Shown here one piece after another: positions 26,759-35,206 of a DNA stretch of 64,000 nt (positions are counted from its first letter, which is position 1; the number at the start of each line of letters is the position of its first letter). The translations under genes were made by a program, and so were the position numbers. Under the pieces are notes generated by a model. It saw nothing but the letters and a program-made list of their open reading frames with translations. It was not told the origin of the DNA and ran no database searches. Source of the stretch: Mucilaginibacter_A sp965201005 (GTDB lineage: Bacteria; Bacteroidota; Bacteroidia; Sphingobacteriales; Sphingobacteriaceae); the NCBI RefSeq assembly GCF_965201005.1, contig NZ_OZ241747.1:1612001-1676000 (forward strand). Direction: 5' to 3'.

Positions 26759-26952
26759 CACCAACGGAAAAGGCTTGGCGAAGGACTGGAATTTGAAACC
26801 CGTCAGCCAAAACCAAAGCTAAATTTATAACAAAAAGTTCAATAATAATTAAAAAGCTAAATTTCCATCGGTCAGCCGGAACTGAAGCAAAATAGCAAAG
26901 CAAAAGTTCAACAACTTCCGTTCGCCAGTTTTTTGCCAAACCAATGTTGTAC
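26759..26952 (-). repeat. attC-like site 17
   Basis: Boxes CACCAAC / GTTGTAC; GTTGTACGTA pairs with TACGTACAAC of site 18. The inner motif is strongly diverged (AATAATAATTAAAAAGC). Confidence 0.9.
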
Positions 26953-26958
26953 GTAGTT

Positions 26959-27318
26959 TTATTTCGTGATTAAAATTTTGTTATTTAACTGATTTATATT
27001 TGTTGATTTTTCTGAAATACTATTGATTATAAAACTATGCTCTAAGTTTTCTATTTCAAATATCAGTATCTTTCCGATAAGAGATGGATTTATCTTTTCT
27101 GAAACGTCTCTGTCTAATTTTATTTCATATACTGATTTTAAAAAATCTTTTTTTTCTTTTATAATTCTTATTACTTCCGCTTTTAGAATATCCTTTGAAA
27201 TAGGTTGAACTATTGTTCCAAAAATTGATATTGATAAATCATTAAGTTTTATATTACTTAAATTTTTTTTCTCAATCTCTAAAATAAATAGATAAAAAAG
27301 GGCTTTGTCAAGCGTCAT
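26959..27318 (-). CDS. Hypothetical cassette protein, 119 residues
   Basis: Soluble and Lys/Ile-rich: ALFYLFILEIEKKNLSNIKL at the start, then VIRIIKEKKDFLKSVYEIKL and KILIFEIENLEHSFIINSI. No family recognised. Second gene of a two-gene cassette behind the secreted protein at 27345, with 26 bases between. Confidence 0.5.
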   Translation of the reverse strand: MTLDKALFYLFILEIEKKNLSNIKLNDLSISIFGTIVQPISKDILKAEVIRIIKEKKDFLKSVYEIKLDRDVSEKINPSLIGKILIFEIENLEHSFIINSISEKSTNINQLNNKILITK

Positions 27319-27344
27319 TTTATGATAATTAATGATTGTAAATG

Positions 27345-27893
27345 TTAAAATCCTGATGCGTCATTTTTATTATATTTTGAAATTAATATGTTAATCTGTG
27401 AGCCAGTCTTAAATCCAAGATACAGATTTGTACATGTTAAAAGCACTTCGTTTCCTGCCCAAGTAGCTCCGATTTTAGATTGCTCGTCATCACGATATTT
27501 CTGCGAGTAATCACCAAAATATCCTGTCAAGTCATTTATGATATTTTTTAAATCTTCTAAAGATTTCGAGTAAGACTCACTATCATAATCCTTTTCTAAA
27601 TTAATAACTGATAGTTTTTGAGCCTTATCGAAGAATAAAATAATCTTGCTTAGCTTATAATCAAACACATATGTTTCTAAGACATTCTTTGTATCATAAG
27701 TGTATCCAATACTGCCATCCTTTGCTGTCATGTAATATGTAAGAGCTGCTTGGTACTTTGCTTTACTATCACCTAAAGTGAAATTTTTAAATCCACGTTT
27801 TTTATCTAGAATTTGATTTTGAGAAAATGTCGAGTTGATGAATACAATACAAGTCGTTAAACTAATGGTTAGGATTTTAAAGATAAATTTCAT
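27345..27893 (-). CDS. Secreted hypothetical cassette protein
   Basis: 182 residues from ATG at 27893. The signal peptide MKFIFKILTISLTTCIVFIN runs to about FSQ. The mature part contains GFKNFTLGDSKAKYQAALTY and KIGATWAGNEVLLTCTNLYL; the GxxLGxSK start is common to small periplasmic proteins that act as metal- or ligand-binding modules, but no family is assigned. Confidence 0.55.
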   Translation of the reverse strand: MKFIFKILTISLTTCIVFINSTFSQNQILDKKRGFKNFTLGDSKAKYQAALTYYMTAKDGSIGYTYDTKNVLETYVFDYKLSKIILFFDKAQKLSVINLEKDYDSESYSKSLEDLKNIINDLTGYFGDYSQKYRDDEQSKIGATWAGNEVLLTCTNLYLGFKTGSQINILISKYNKNDASGF

Positions 27894-27917
27894 GTCTGCG
27901 GAGTTATTAAAAATTAC

Positions 27918-28112
27918 GTACAACGTTCAAGGCTTGGCGAAGAACTGGTATTTGAAATTCGTTAGCCGAAACCAAAGTTAAATTAATAATCAAATGCTGA
28001 TGCTTCTTTTACCAGCTAAATTTTATTCCTTCCGCTGAAACCCAAGCAAAATAGCAAAACAAAAGTTGATGTTTAATCCGTCAGCCAGTTTTTTGCCAAA
28101 CCAATGTTGGCT
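27918..28112 (-). repeat. attC-like site 18
   Basis: Boxes GTACAAC / GTTGGCT; GTTGGCTGCA pairs with TGCAGCTAAC of site 19 with a single G-T wobble. Confidence 0.9.
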
Positions 28113-28142
28113 GCAGATTTATAATACTGTAGTCTAAGAAAT

Positions 28143-28463
28143 TCAACTATCAGTATGCATAAAATTAACAGCAAGGTCAACGTCAAATTTTGGACCATAG
28201 TAGGATTTGATACAATTTTTAAAGTCGTCTGTTAGTTTATTTTTTGTTGCAAAATCTAAATCAGTTTTGTTTTGAAATATCACTTTAAAAGTCGACCAAC
28301 TATAACTTGAACCAAACTCCAGTGTCGGCAGTGAATTATAGTCTCCAAATATTTTTAAAAAGTCCTCATTTTGTCTTGATTGAATATATTTTTGTTTTAA
28401 ATACCCGTAAATAAATAAGCCTGCAATTGCCAAAAAAAATCCCACGATAATTTTTAACCACAT
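28143..28463 (-). CDS. Single-TM cassette protein, 106 residues
   Basis: The N-terminal membrane anchor LKIIVGFFLAIAGLFIYGYL is followed by a charged stretch and a small soluble domain (FGSSYSWSTFKVIFQNKTDL, YYGPKFDVDLAVNF). No family recognised. Confidence 0.55.
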   Translation of the reverse strand: MWLKIIVGFFLAIAGLFIYGYLKQKYIQSRQNEDFLKIFGDYNSLPTLEFGSSYSWSTFKVIFQNKTDLDFATKNKLTDDFKNCIKSYYGPKFDVDLAVNFMHTDS

Positions 28464-28551
28464 AATATAAATTCAATTGTTAAATAGATGTCTGTCAATT
28501 TTAAAATATATCTATGGAAACCTGTCTTGCTTGAGTGTCACCAGAATTTGC

Positions 28552-28747
28552 AGCTAACGGTCAGGGCTTGGCGTTGTTGGGGAATTAGAATTCCGTCAGC
28601 CGATAACCGAAGTTGATAATTGCAATATTGCTGATGTTTTATTCATAAGCCAAATTTATAAAGTCGAGACCGAACTAAAGCACAATAAAGAACAAATGTT
28701 GAGGCTATTTTCGTCAAGCCCCAATAACGCCAAACCTAATGTTGGCT
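28552..28747 (-). repeat. attC-like site 19, variant arms
   Basis: Boxes AGCTAAC / GTTGGCT; arms GGGCTTGGCGTTGTTGGGG and CCCCAATAACGCCAAACCT pair. GTTGGCTGCT matches AGCAGCCAAC of site 20. Confidence 0.88.
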
Positions 28748-28772
28748 GCTGTTTTATGTCAGACGAGTTGTG

Positions 28773-29291
28773 TCAAAACTTAATTTTTAGTCCAAATTCT
28801 TTTTTCATTGTCAGCAAAGCTTCTGCATTTCCTTTTGCATCGTCCACAGGATTATGAGTGTGTTTTGTCTTTCTCAAATGTTTAAAAGTCTTGAAGGTGT
28901 CTTTCTCTATTCCTTTGTATAAACTTCCTAAATTTTGAGAACTAAATCCAAAAGGATTTTTCCCAGTGAAGTGATGAAAATACCAGCAAATAAACATCCA
29001 GTCAAACCCATTATTGTCACTTATGAAAATTGGTCTGTCCTTGCAAGTTTCTTTAATCCAATTTGCAAAGTCAGCCATAACTTTTTCAGGGTCGTCAAAG
29101 GTCAAAACTTCGTCTCTTGAATGTCCTGAAACAGCTAATGCTTCTTGAATAAATTTGTCAGAAATTGGTTTAAGTTTTCCATAAAATGTTTTGTCAAGTT
29201 GGTCGTCAACTAAAACTGCTCCAAAAGAAATCATTGAAAAGTCACCAGGAATTGGTCCATCGCTTTCAATGTCAACCATTATATATGCCAT
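28773..29291 (-). CDS. DEDD-family 3'-5' exonuclease
   Basis: 172 residues forming one DnaQ-like domain. Exo I is YIMVDIESDGP (Asp, Glu), Exo II is FISDNNGFDWMFI (Asp), and Exo III is HTHNPVDDAKGNAEAL (His, Asp), so it is the DEDDh type with all catalytic residues. Acts on RNA or DNA 3' ends; the stand-alone form resembles oligoribonuclease or phage-defence exonucleases. Carried as a one-gene cassette. Confidence 0.83.
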   Translation of the reverse strand: MAYIMVDIESDGPIPGDFSMISFGAVLVDDQLDKTFYGKLKPISDKFIQEALAVSGHSRDEVLTFDDPEKVMADFANWIKETCKDRPIFISDNNGFDWMFICWYFHHFTGKNPFGFSSQNLGSLYKGIEKDTFKTFKHLRKTKHTHNPVDDAKGNAEALLTMKKEFGLKIKF

Positions 29292-29328
29292 TGTTTGTCT
29301 GTTTGTTTAAGGTGTCTGAAAAAATAGC

Positions 29329-29523
29329 AGCCAACGGAAAAGGCTTGGCGAAGAACTGGAATTTGAAACTCGTCAGCCGGAACCAAAGTTAAATTAATTT
29401 TCAAATGTTGATACTTCTTTTATCAGCTAAATTTCTGTTCCTTCTGCCAAAACTGGAGCAAAATAGTGAAACAAATGTTCAATAAATTCCGTCAGCCAGT
29501 TTTTTGCCAAACCAATGTTGGCC
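29329..29523 (-). repeat. attC-like site 20
   Basis: Boxes AGCCAAC / GTTGGCC; GTTGGCCGCC pairs over ten bases with GGCGGCCAAC of site 21. Confidence 0.92.
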
Positions 29524-29581
29524 GCCGTTACTTTCGTAATCTTCCAACAAGATCAGCCTTGTAGCAAAGGCAGATATAGTT

Positions 29582-29827
29582 TTAAGTGTTAAGAATTATA
29601 ATTAAAAAAATTAATGAAAATGTAAACGCCGTCAACATTAAAAGTGTCAACATACAACCTTTTGAAGTCTTGTTGTAAACTTTATTGTAAGCTGCTTTTT
29701 TGGGATTTGTCAGCCAACCATATCCTTTTGGTGCTTTTACTCCTGAGGAATGTCTAACATATCTTTTAACCGAAGTCCTCGCAGCAATTTTTTTCTTTAG
29801 TGATGGTGTCCTAAATCCGAATTTCAT
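29582..29827 (-). CDS. Small basic cassette protein with one TM
   Basis: 81 residues from ATG at 29827. The conserved block MKFGFRTPSLKKKIAARTS, then GYGWLTNPKKAAYNKVYNKT, is one I have seen in small proteins of phages and mobile elements from several phyla, normally without the membrane segment LLMLTAFTFSLIFLIIIL found here at the C-terminus. Function unknown. Confidence 0.6.
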   Translation of the reverse strand: MKFGFRTPSLKKKIAARTSVKRYVRHSSGVKAPKGYGWLTNPKKAAYNKVYNKTSKGCMLTLLMLTAFTFSLIFLIIILNT

Positions 29828-29861
29828 TGTAGTTTCATTAGTGGTCTTGTCCAAAAATGGC

Positions 29862-30056
29862 GGCCAACGGAAAAGGCTTGGCGAAGAACTGGAATTTGAA
29901 ACCCGTCAGCCGAAACCAAAGTTAAATTTATAACAAAATGTTGATGCTTCTTTTACCAGTTAAATTTTGTTCCTTCCGCTGGAACTGAAGCAAAATAGCA
30001 AAATAAAAGTTGATGTTTATTCCGTCAGCCAGTTTTTTGCCAAACCAATGTTAGCG
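29862..30056 (-). repeat. attC-like site 21
   Basis: Boxes GGCCAAC / GTTAGCG; GTTAGCGGC pairs with GCCGCTAAC of site 22. The right box provides the HNH gene's stop codon. Confidence 0.92.
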
Positions 30057-30749
30057 GCTGCCCAATTCTGGATCATAGTCTAAATTGCCTTTTGCAAGAT
30101 TATGAGTGTCACATAGAACCTGTAAATTTTCCAACACTGTTTCTCCGTCTTTTGACCAAGGCTTTATATGGTCAAAATTTATGTTGTCGCCAGTAACGAT
30201 AATACCACAAAGTCTGCATTTATTTCCATCTCTCATTAAAACTTGCACCTTTAATCTTTCGCTTGGAAATCGTTTTGTCTTATGTTTAAAAGTCGGTTGT
30301 TCATTTAATTCTGGCGTAATAGATAGTTCGGATTCTTTGGCTTCAACTCCATCTTCTAAATTGATATAGTCAACAAACGCTTCTAAAGCACTTCTCCAAT
30401 TTCCGAATTTGGTTACATATTGATGAGTAGAATATTTTGAGGCTGGTTGTTTTATATCTCTAAATGTTGGCTGCCTACCGATGGTAATCCAAACTTGTTC
30501 AAGATTTCCAAACAGTTTTTCTTTGGAAACATCACGTTGATGAACCAATTGTAAACCAGCATTTAATAGAGCATTATTCCAACTACTAAATCTTGCTGCG
30601 ACTGTTCCTGCGGTATATTTTCCGCCATTATCGTTATAGTCTCTTGACGAAATTGAATTTGTCCCAAGTTTAGTCGCTACACGCTTTATGTCTTCTAGTA
30701 ACTCATTATCTGGAATATTTCTATTAAAATCTTTAAGCTGATACTTCAT
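30051..30749 (-). CDS. HNH endonuclease with homing-associated repeats
   Basis: 232 residues. The N-terminal half holds two similar units (ISSRDYNDNGGKYTAGTVAA then RFSSWNNALLNAGL; and ISTHQYVTKFGNWRSALEAF-like) of the homing-endonuclease-associated repeat type that binds DNA. The C-terminal HNH domain is RDGNKCRLCGIIVTG, NFDHIKPWSKDG and ENLQVLCDTHNLAKGN, with the Cys zinc ligands and the catalytic His. A stand-alone nuclease, possibly restriction or defence. Its TAA stop is in the attC 21 box. Confidence 0.85.
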   Translation of the reverse strand: MKYQLKDFNRNIPDNELLEDIKRVATKLGTNSISSRDYNDNGGKYTAGTVAARFSSWNNALLNAGLQLVHQRDVSKEKLFGNLEQVWITIGRQPTFRDIKQPASKYSTHQYVTKFGNWRSALEAFVDYINLEDGVEAKESELSITPELNEQPTFKHKTKRFPSERLKVQVLMRDGNKCRLCGIIVTGDNINFDHIKPWSKDGETVLENLQVLCDTHNLAKGNLDYDPELGSR

Positions 30750-30774
30750 AGTTGTCGTCGGTCTGTCGGGTTGC

Positions 30775-30968
30775 CGCTAACGTTGCGGGCTTGGCGAAGA
30801 ACTGGAATTTGAATCCGTCCGACCAAAACCAAAGTTAAATTTATAATCAAATGTTGATGCTTCTTTTAATGGCTAAATTTTATTCCTTCAGCTGAAACTG
30901 AAGCAAAATAGTAAAATAAAAGTTCAGTAACTTCCGTCAGCCAGTTTTTTGCCAAACCAATGTTGCCT
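30775..30968 (-). repeat. attC-like site 22
   Basis: Boxes CGCTAAC / GTTGCCT; GTTGCCTGC pairs with GCAGGCAAC of site 23, an unusual sequence that makes the match especially convincing. Confidence 0.92.
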
Positions 30969-30980
30969 GCTGTGGTTTTA

Positions 30981-31394
30981 TTAGCTGTCAAATATTGCAA
31001 TGTCGCCCGAACCTAAGCCAATATATCTTTTGTTGTTAATCGAAAAATCATAAGTCTCATAGCCTGATGAAGAAATGTAAATATCAAGTTTAAGTTCGTC
31101 GGTTAAAGTTAATGTCAAGTCAAAAGTGTCTTTAATAACTTCGATTTTTGTCAATATTTTACCTGCTAATTCTTTTATAAGTTCTTCAACTAAGTCAAGT
31201 GGTGATGGTAAGCCAAACTGATGTCCATTGTCGATAGAAACAAAAACAATTTTGTTATTTACTAATAATCGCCAAAATCCTGTTGAACTTACATGAACGT
31301 TGTTAGCGAAGGAAAAAGTCCAATTTTCCGCATACTTGTCAAGTGTTACGTTTTCAAAAAGTGAGTTAGTCGTAAAAGTCAATTCATTTGTCAT
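30981..31394 (-). CDS. Hypothetical cassette protein, 137 residues
   Basis: Soluble and beta-rich, with alternating LTFTTNSLFENVTLDKY, ENWTFSFANNVHVSST, TGFWRLLVNNKIVFVSID and LKLDIYISSSGYETYDFS. Pattern resembles small immunity or DUF6188-like proteins; I cannot place it. The stop is 12 bases from attC 22. Confidence 0.5.
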   Translation of the reverse strand: MTNELTFTTNSLFENVTLDKYAENWTFSFANNVHVSSTGFWRLLVNNKIVFVSIDNGHQFGLPSPLDLVEELIKELAGKILTKIEVIKDTFDLTLTLTDELKLDIYISSSGYETYDFSINNKRYIGLGSGDIAIFDS

Positions 31395-31419
31395 TGTTAG
31401 GTAGTCGATTTACCATTGC

Positions 31420-31614
31420 AGGCAACGGAAAAGGCTTGGCGAAGAACTGGAATTTGAAACTCGTCAGCCCAAACCAAAGTTAAATTTATAAACAAATGTT
31501 GATGCTTCTTTTACCTGCGAAATTTGATTCCTTCTGCCGAAACTGAAGCAAAATGGTAAAATAAAAGTTGATGTTTATTCTGTCAGCCAGTTTTTTGCCA
31601 AACCAATGTTGGCT
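31420..31614 (-). repeat. attC-like site 23
   Basis: Boxes AGGCAAC / GTTGGCT; GTTGGCTGTA pairs with TACAGCCAAC of site 24. Confidence 0.92.
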
Positions 31615-31620
31615 GTAGTT

Positions 31621-32262
31621 TTAATTTATTGATTTAGTAAATTCCTTTCCGTCTGTCGAACTAAACTTAATCTTGTCTTTGTTAATATTTCTTATAATGT
31701 CAATTTTCAAGTTCGGGTCGCTAATGTTTAAATTAGTTTTTAAATCAGAAAAATCTGTTTTATCAATTTTGTATTCAAATGGTAATATACTAAAGATTCT
31801 GTAAGTATTAAATGTATATCTTGTATCAACTGAACCTATTGTTCCAAATCTGTATCGTCTTGTTTCATATAATTTGTCACTATGTTCAAAATAAAATATT
31901 TTGTCAGTTGTATAGTCTTGAGAAATTATTGGGAATAAAAAAATGCCAATTCCACCAACAATGGTTCCTATACAAATCCCCGTAATTGCTACAACTCTCA
32001 GAAGTTTAATCCAAAATTCTTTATGTTTTTTAGGTGAGAAGATAAACAAGCAAATTACAAAATATTCGATTGATAAAATAATATAGTCAGCAAAGTCGCC
32101 TTTTAACGAGACTTTAAAATAAAGTAGTAAGTTATAAATAGCAAAAAATGCTATAACGAATTTCTTATACTTAAAAAGCCAAACATGGTCAAAATTATTT
32201 GCAATTACAATTCCAATAATAGGAAGTCCCAAAAAAGTAAATAAGAATAAAAAATAGATCAT
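31621..32262 (-). CDS. Multi-TM cassette protein with soluble tail
   Basis: 213 residues. About four membrane segments in the first 115 residues (YFLFLFTFLGLPIIGIVIAN, FVIAFFAIYNLLLYF, YIILSIEYFVICLFIF, VVAITGICIGTIVGGIGIFL), then a soluble domain of about 95 residues ending FSSTDGKEFTKSIN. No family recognised. The stop is seven bases from attC 23. Confidence 0.58.
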   Translation of the reverse strand: MIYFLFLFTFLGLPIIGIVIANNFDHVWLFKYKKFVIAFFAIYNLLLYFKVSLKGDFADYIILSIEYFVICLFIFSPKKHKEFWIKLLRVVAITGICIGTIVGGIGIFLFPIISQDYTTDKIFYFEHSDKLYETRRYRFGTIGSVDTRYTFNTYRIFSILPFEYKIDKTDFSDLKTNLNISDPNLKIDIIRNINKDKIKFSSTDGKEFTKSIN

Positions 32263-32288
32263 CTGTATTTAGGTCGTCGAAAAATTAC

Positions 32289-32483
32289 AGCCAACGTTCA
32301 AGGCTTGGCGAAGAACTGGAATTTGAAACTCGTCAGCCAAAACCAAAGTTAAATTAACAATCAAATGTTGATGCTTCTTTTACCAGCTAAATTTTATTCC
32401 GTCTGCCGAAACTGAAGCAAAATAACAAAACAAAAGCTAAAGTTTAATCCTTCAGCCAGTTTTTTGCCAAACCAATGTTGTAG
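32289..32483 (-). repeat. attC-like site 24
   Basis: Boxes AGCCAAC / GTTGTAG; GTTGTAGG pairs with CCTACAAC of site 25. The second internal unit reads AAAGCTAAAGTTTAATCC. Confidence 0.9.
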
Positions 32484-32505
32484 GTAGCCTTTTTGTCTTG
32501 ATTTA

Positions 32506-32994
32506 TTATCCTCCTTCCCATCCAACTGTTATTTGCCTGAACTGTTCAAAAGGCAATTTTAGTTGTTTTCCTAACTTGTCTTTTAAACTTGCATTATTTA
32601 TGGAAAGAGATATAACAAAGTCTTTACCGTTCCATTGGCTGATAATTATTTTACCTTCTTTTGCAATAAATCTGTCCGGCTTGTAAACTTTCTTATTAAT
32701 GATTAATACATCATCACAAATTTGGCGAATGTATTTGTTTCCTTTAGGATATTTGTTTAAATATATACTCACACAATTTGAATATTTTGCTAAGTCAAAT
32801 TCTTTAGATATTGGCAAGCTGTCAATGTGATTGATTTCGATTATAAGTTCGTATTGTCTATTTTTTGATATTTTTTGAAGTGAAACATTTGAACAGCCGG
32901 AAACGTCAGCAGCAATGTCAAACTTATATATCAATTGAGAAAATAAAGTTCCGCTTGAAATAAGAAAAATAAAAATTGTCAGAATAATTCTCAT
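32506..32994 (-). CDS. Secreted hypothetical cassette protein
   Basis: 162 residues with a signal peptide (MRIILTIFIFLISSGTLFS) and a mature part with two Cys-containing stretches (AADVSGCSNVSLQKI, YSNCVSIYL, RQICDDVLI), suggesting disulfide bonds. No family recognised; periplasmic or secreted. Confidence 0.55.
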   Translation of the reverse strand: MRIILTIFIFLISSGTLFSQLIYKFDIAADVSGCSNVSLQKISKNRQYELIIEINHIDSLPISKEFDLAKYSNCVSIYLNKYPKGNKYIRQICDDVLIINKKVYKPDRFIAKEGKIIISQWNGKDFVISLSINNASLKDKLGKQLKLPFEQFRQITVGWEGG

Positions 32995-33048
32995 TTATTA
33001 TGATGTCTATAATTCTATAAGTTGGTTCTATGCGTCATGCAAGGTTGC

Positions 33049-33242
33049 CTACAACGGAAAAGGCTTGGCGAAGAACTGGTATTTGAAACCCGTCCGCCCA
33101 AACCAAAGTTAAATTAATATTCAAATGTTGATGCTTCTTTTACCAGCTAAATTTTATTCCTTCTGCCGAAACTGAAGCAAAACAGCAAAATAAAAGTTGA
33201 TGTTCAATTCGTCGCCAGTTTTTTGCCAAACCGATGTTAGCG
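33049..33242 (-). repeat. attC-like site 25
   Basis: Boxes CTACAAC / GTTAGCG; GTTAGCGGT pairs with ACCGCTAAC of site 26. Serves the largest two-gene cassette. Confidence 0.92.
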
Positions 33243-33279
33243 GTTCGTTGTTTTTCTTCTGTCGTTATGTTGTCTCTTA

Positions 33280-34002
33280 TTACCAAGCTGTTTCTCCTTC
33301 TTCGCTGAAAAATTTCCCTGTCGCACCGTCTTTGTCAAGCGTTGCATATTTTACTATAACACTTGCACCTTGTTCCACTGTTTTTTCGCCTTTGTAATTA
33401 TTAAAGTCCGTTGCCGTGTGTCCTGGATTAACGCAATTCACTTTAAAATTGGTGTCTTTTAATTCAAATGCCAACATAATTGTATAGGCGTTCAACGCTG
33501 TCTTTGATGGACTGTACGCCGCTGATTTAAAAGGATAAAATTTCCAAGTTGGGTCGTTGTGATTTGTCAACGAAGCCAAGTCGCTTGTTACATTTACAAT
33601 TCGTGGTTGGTCTGCTTTTTTAAGCAAGTCCATAAACTCTTGCGTTGTTTGAATTGCTCCAAAAAAATTGGTTTCAAAAACAAGTCTTAACCTTTCAATT
33701 GGCACTTTTGATGCAGGTTGCGGAACTTCGCCACGAATTCCTGCATTGTTGATTAAAATGTCTAAATGTTGGGTTTTAACTTCCAATTCTTGCCTTGCCG
33801 ATTTTATGGAATTAATGTCTGTTACATCCAATTCTATGCAATCCACATTTGCATAACCTAATACTTTTAATTTTTCGATTGCTTCCAATCCTTTGGTTTT
33901 GTTTCGACTACCAGTGTAAACGAAATACCCAAGTTGTGCCAATTGTTTAGCGGTTTCAAAACCGATGCCTTTGTTTGCTCCTGTTACTAATGCTGATTTC
34001 AT
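33280..34002 (-). CDS. SDR-family oxidoreductase cassette
   Basis: A 240-residue SDR of the carbonyl-reductase-like type: TGANKGIGFETAKQL at the N-terminus, ILINNAGIRGEVP, the VTSDLASL serine, and YSPSKTALNAYT (Tyr, Lys). The tail NCVNPGHTATDFNNYKG and FFSEEGETAW is typical of this group, which reduces carbonyls with NADPH. In the same cassette as an AraC regulator 65 bases upstream, which probably controls it. Confidence 0.87.
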   Translation of the reverse strand: MKSALVTGANKGIGFETAKQLAQLGYFVYTGSRNKTKGLEAIEKLKVLGYANVDCIELDVTDINSIKSARQELEVKTQHLDILINNAGIRGEVPQPASKVPIERLRLVFETNFFGAIQTTQEFMDLLKKADQPRIVNVTSDLASLTNHNDPTWKFYPFKSAAYSPSKTALNAYTIMLAFELKDTNFKVNCVNPGHTATDFNNYKGEKTVEQGASVIVKYATLDKDGATGKFFSEEGETAW

Positions 34003-34067
34003 TTTTTTATATTTTGATGAATTGCAAAAGTCGGTTCGATATATTTGATACGGCAGGACTAATCACT

Positions 34068-34946
34068 TTAATTACTTGATAATTCTTGAAGGTCTGCTAA
34101 ATATTTACTGATACTTTTTCCTGTGCTTTTTTTGAAAAGCCGTGAGAAATAATCTGGGTCATTAAAACCAAGTTCATAAGCCAATTCTTTGATTGATGGT
34201 TTTGAATAATGTAATTTTCTTTGTGCTTCTAACATCAAACGATTGGTTATAAATTCTTTTGGCGAGAAACCTGAAAACTCTTTTACAATGTTGTAAAGAT
34301 TGTTTGTAGTTACGGCAAGATTTTCGGCAATTGTGTTTATGGAATGTTGTTCTGTCAAATGAGTTTCAATATTAATTTTAAACTCAATGAATTTTGAAAG
34401 TTTCGGGTTTGAAGAGTTTTCTTGTCCGATATTTTTAAAATATGCATTGTTGAATTCAGTTAAAAGTGAATTCAAATGGGCTAAAATTATTTCTCCGTCT
34501 TTTTGGTTATTGTCTGATTGTAATAATTGATTTAGTATTTCAAAAAGTGTCTTTACCCTTTGTTTAGAAGAATTATCAAAAGATATGGTTTGAGTGTTTA
34601 ACGGATTTATTAGAAATGAAAACTGTTGAGGAAGTAAAGCCAAACAGTTTTGGTCAAAACTCAATTTAAAATATTCAAGGTCGTTTGTTTTTGGCTGTGG
34701 CGTATGAATTTGGTTTGGTAAAATATAAAGCAATTCTCCACTTGAAATTGATAATGTTTGCAAGTCCACTTTATGAGTTGTAGAACCGCTGTCCACAAAT
34801 ACAAAAAAATAATAAGCTGTTCTATGAGGTTGAAGCAATTTTTTTAAAACGTCTGCTGGCAAATTTCCATTAGCATTTGAACTAACTCTAATCGTCAATT
34901 TGTCGTGTTGTTTTATATCGTAAAGTAGTCCTTTTGTTTCTTGCAT
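34068..34946 (-). CDS. AraC-family transcription regulator
   Basis: 292 residues. The N-terminal cupin-like sensor domain includes GELLYILPNQIHTPQPKT. The C-terminal double helix-turn-helix has INTIAENLAVTTNNLYNIVK and IKELAYELGFNDPDYFSRLF with FKKSTGKS, the canonical AraC signature. Located upstream of the SDR in one cassette, so the cassette carries a regulator together with its probable target, a self-contained regulated function. Confidence 0.88.
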   Translation of the reverse strand: MQETKGLLYDIKQHDKLTIRVSSNANGNLPADVLKKLLQPHRTAYYFFVFVDSGSTTHKVDLQTLSISSGELLYILPNQIHTPQPKTNDLEYFKLSFDQNCLALLPQQFSFLINPLNTQTISFDNSSKQRVKTLFEILNQLLQSDNNQKDGEIILAHLNSLLTEFNNAYFKNIGQENSSNPKLSKFIEFKINIETHLTEQHSINTIAENLAVTTNNLYNIVKEFSGFSPKEFITNRLMLEAQRKLHYSKPSIKELAYELGFNDPDYFSRLFKKSTGKSISKYLADLQELSSN

Positions 34947-34987
34947 TTTGTCTGTTCAATGTTTGTAGGGTGGCGTTGTACAATGAC

Positions 34988-35183
34988 CGCTAACGTTCAA
35001 GGCTTGGCGAAGGACTGGAATTTGAAACCCGTCAGCCCAAACCGAAGTTAAATTTATAATCAAATGTTGATGCTTCTTTTACCAGTTAAATTTTTGATTC
35101 GTCAGCCGAAACTAAAGTAAAATAGCAAAATAAAAGCTGATGTTTGTTCCGTCCGCCAGTTTTTTGCCAAACCAATGTTGTGC
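34988..35183 (-). repeat. attC-like site 26
   Basis: Boxes CGCTAAC / GTTGTGC; GTTGTGCGTA pairs with TACGCACAAC of site 27. Confidence 0.92.
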
Positions 35184-35206
35184 GTAGTTAATTTTAGTAA
35201 ACTATA

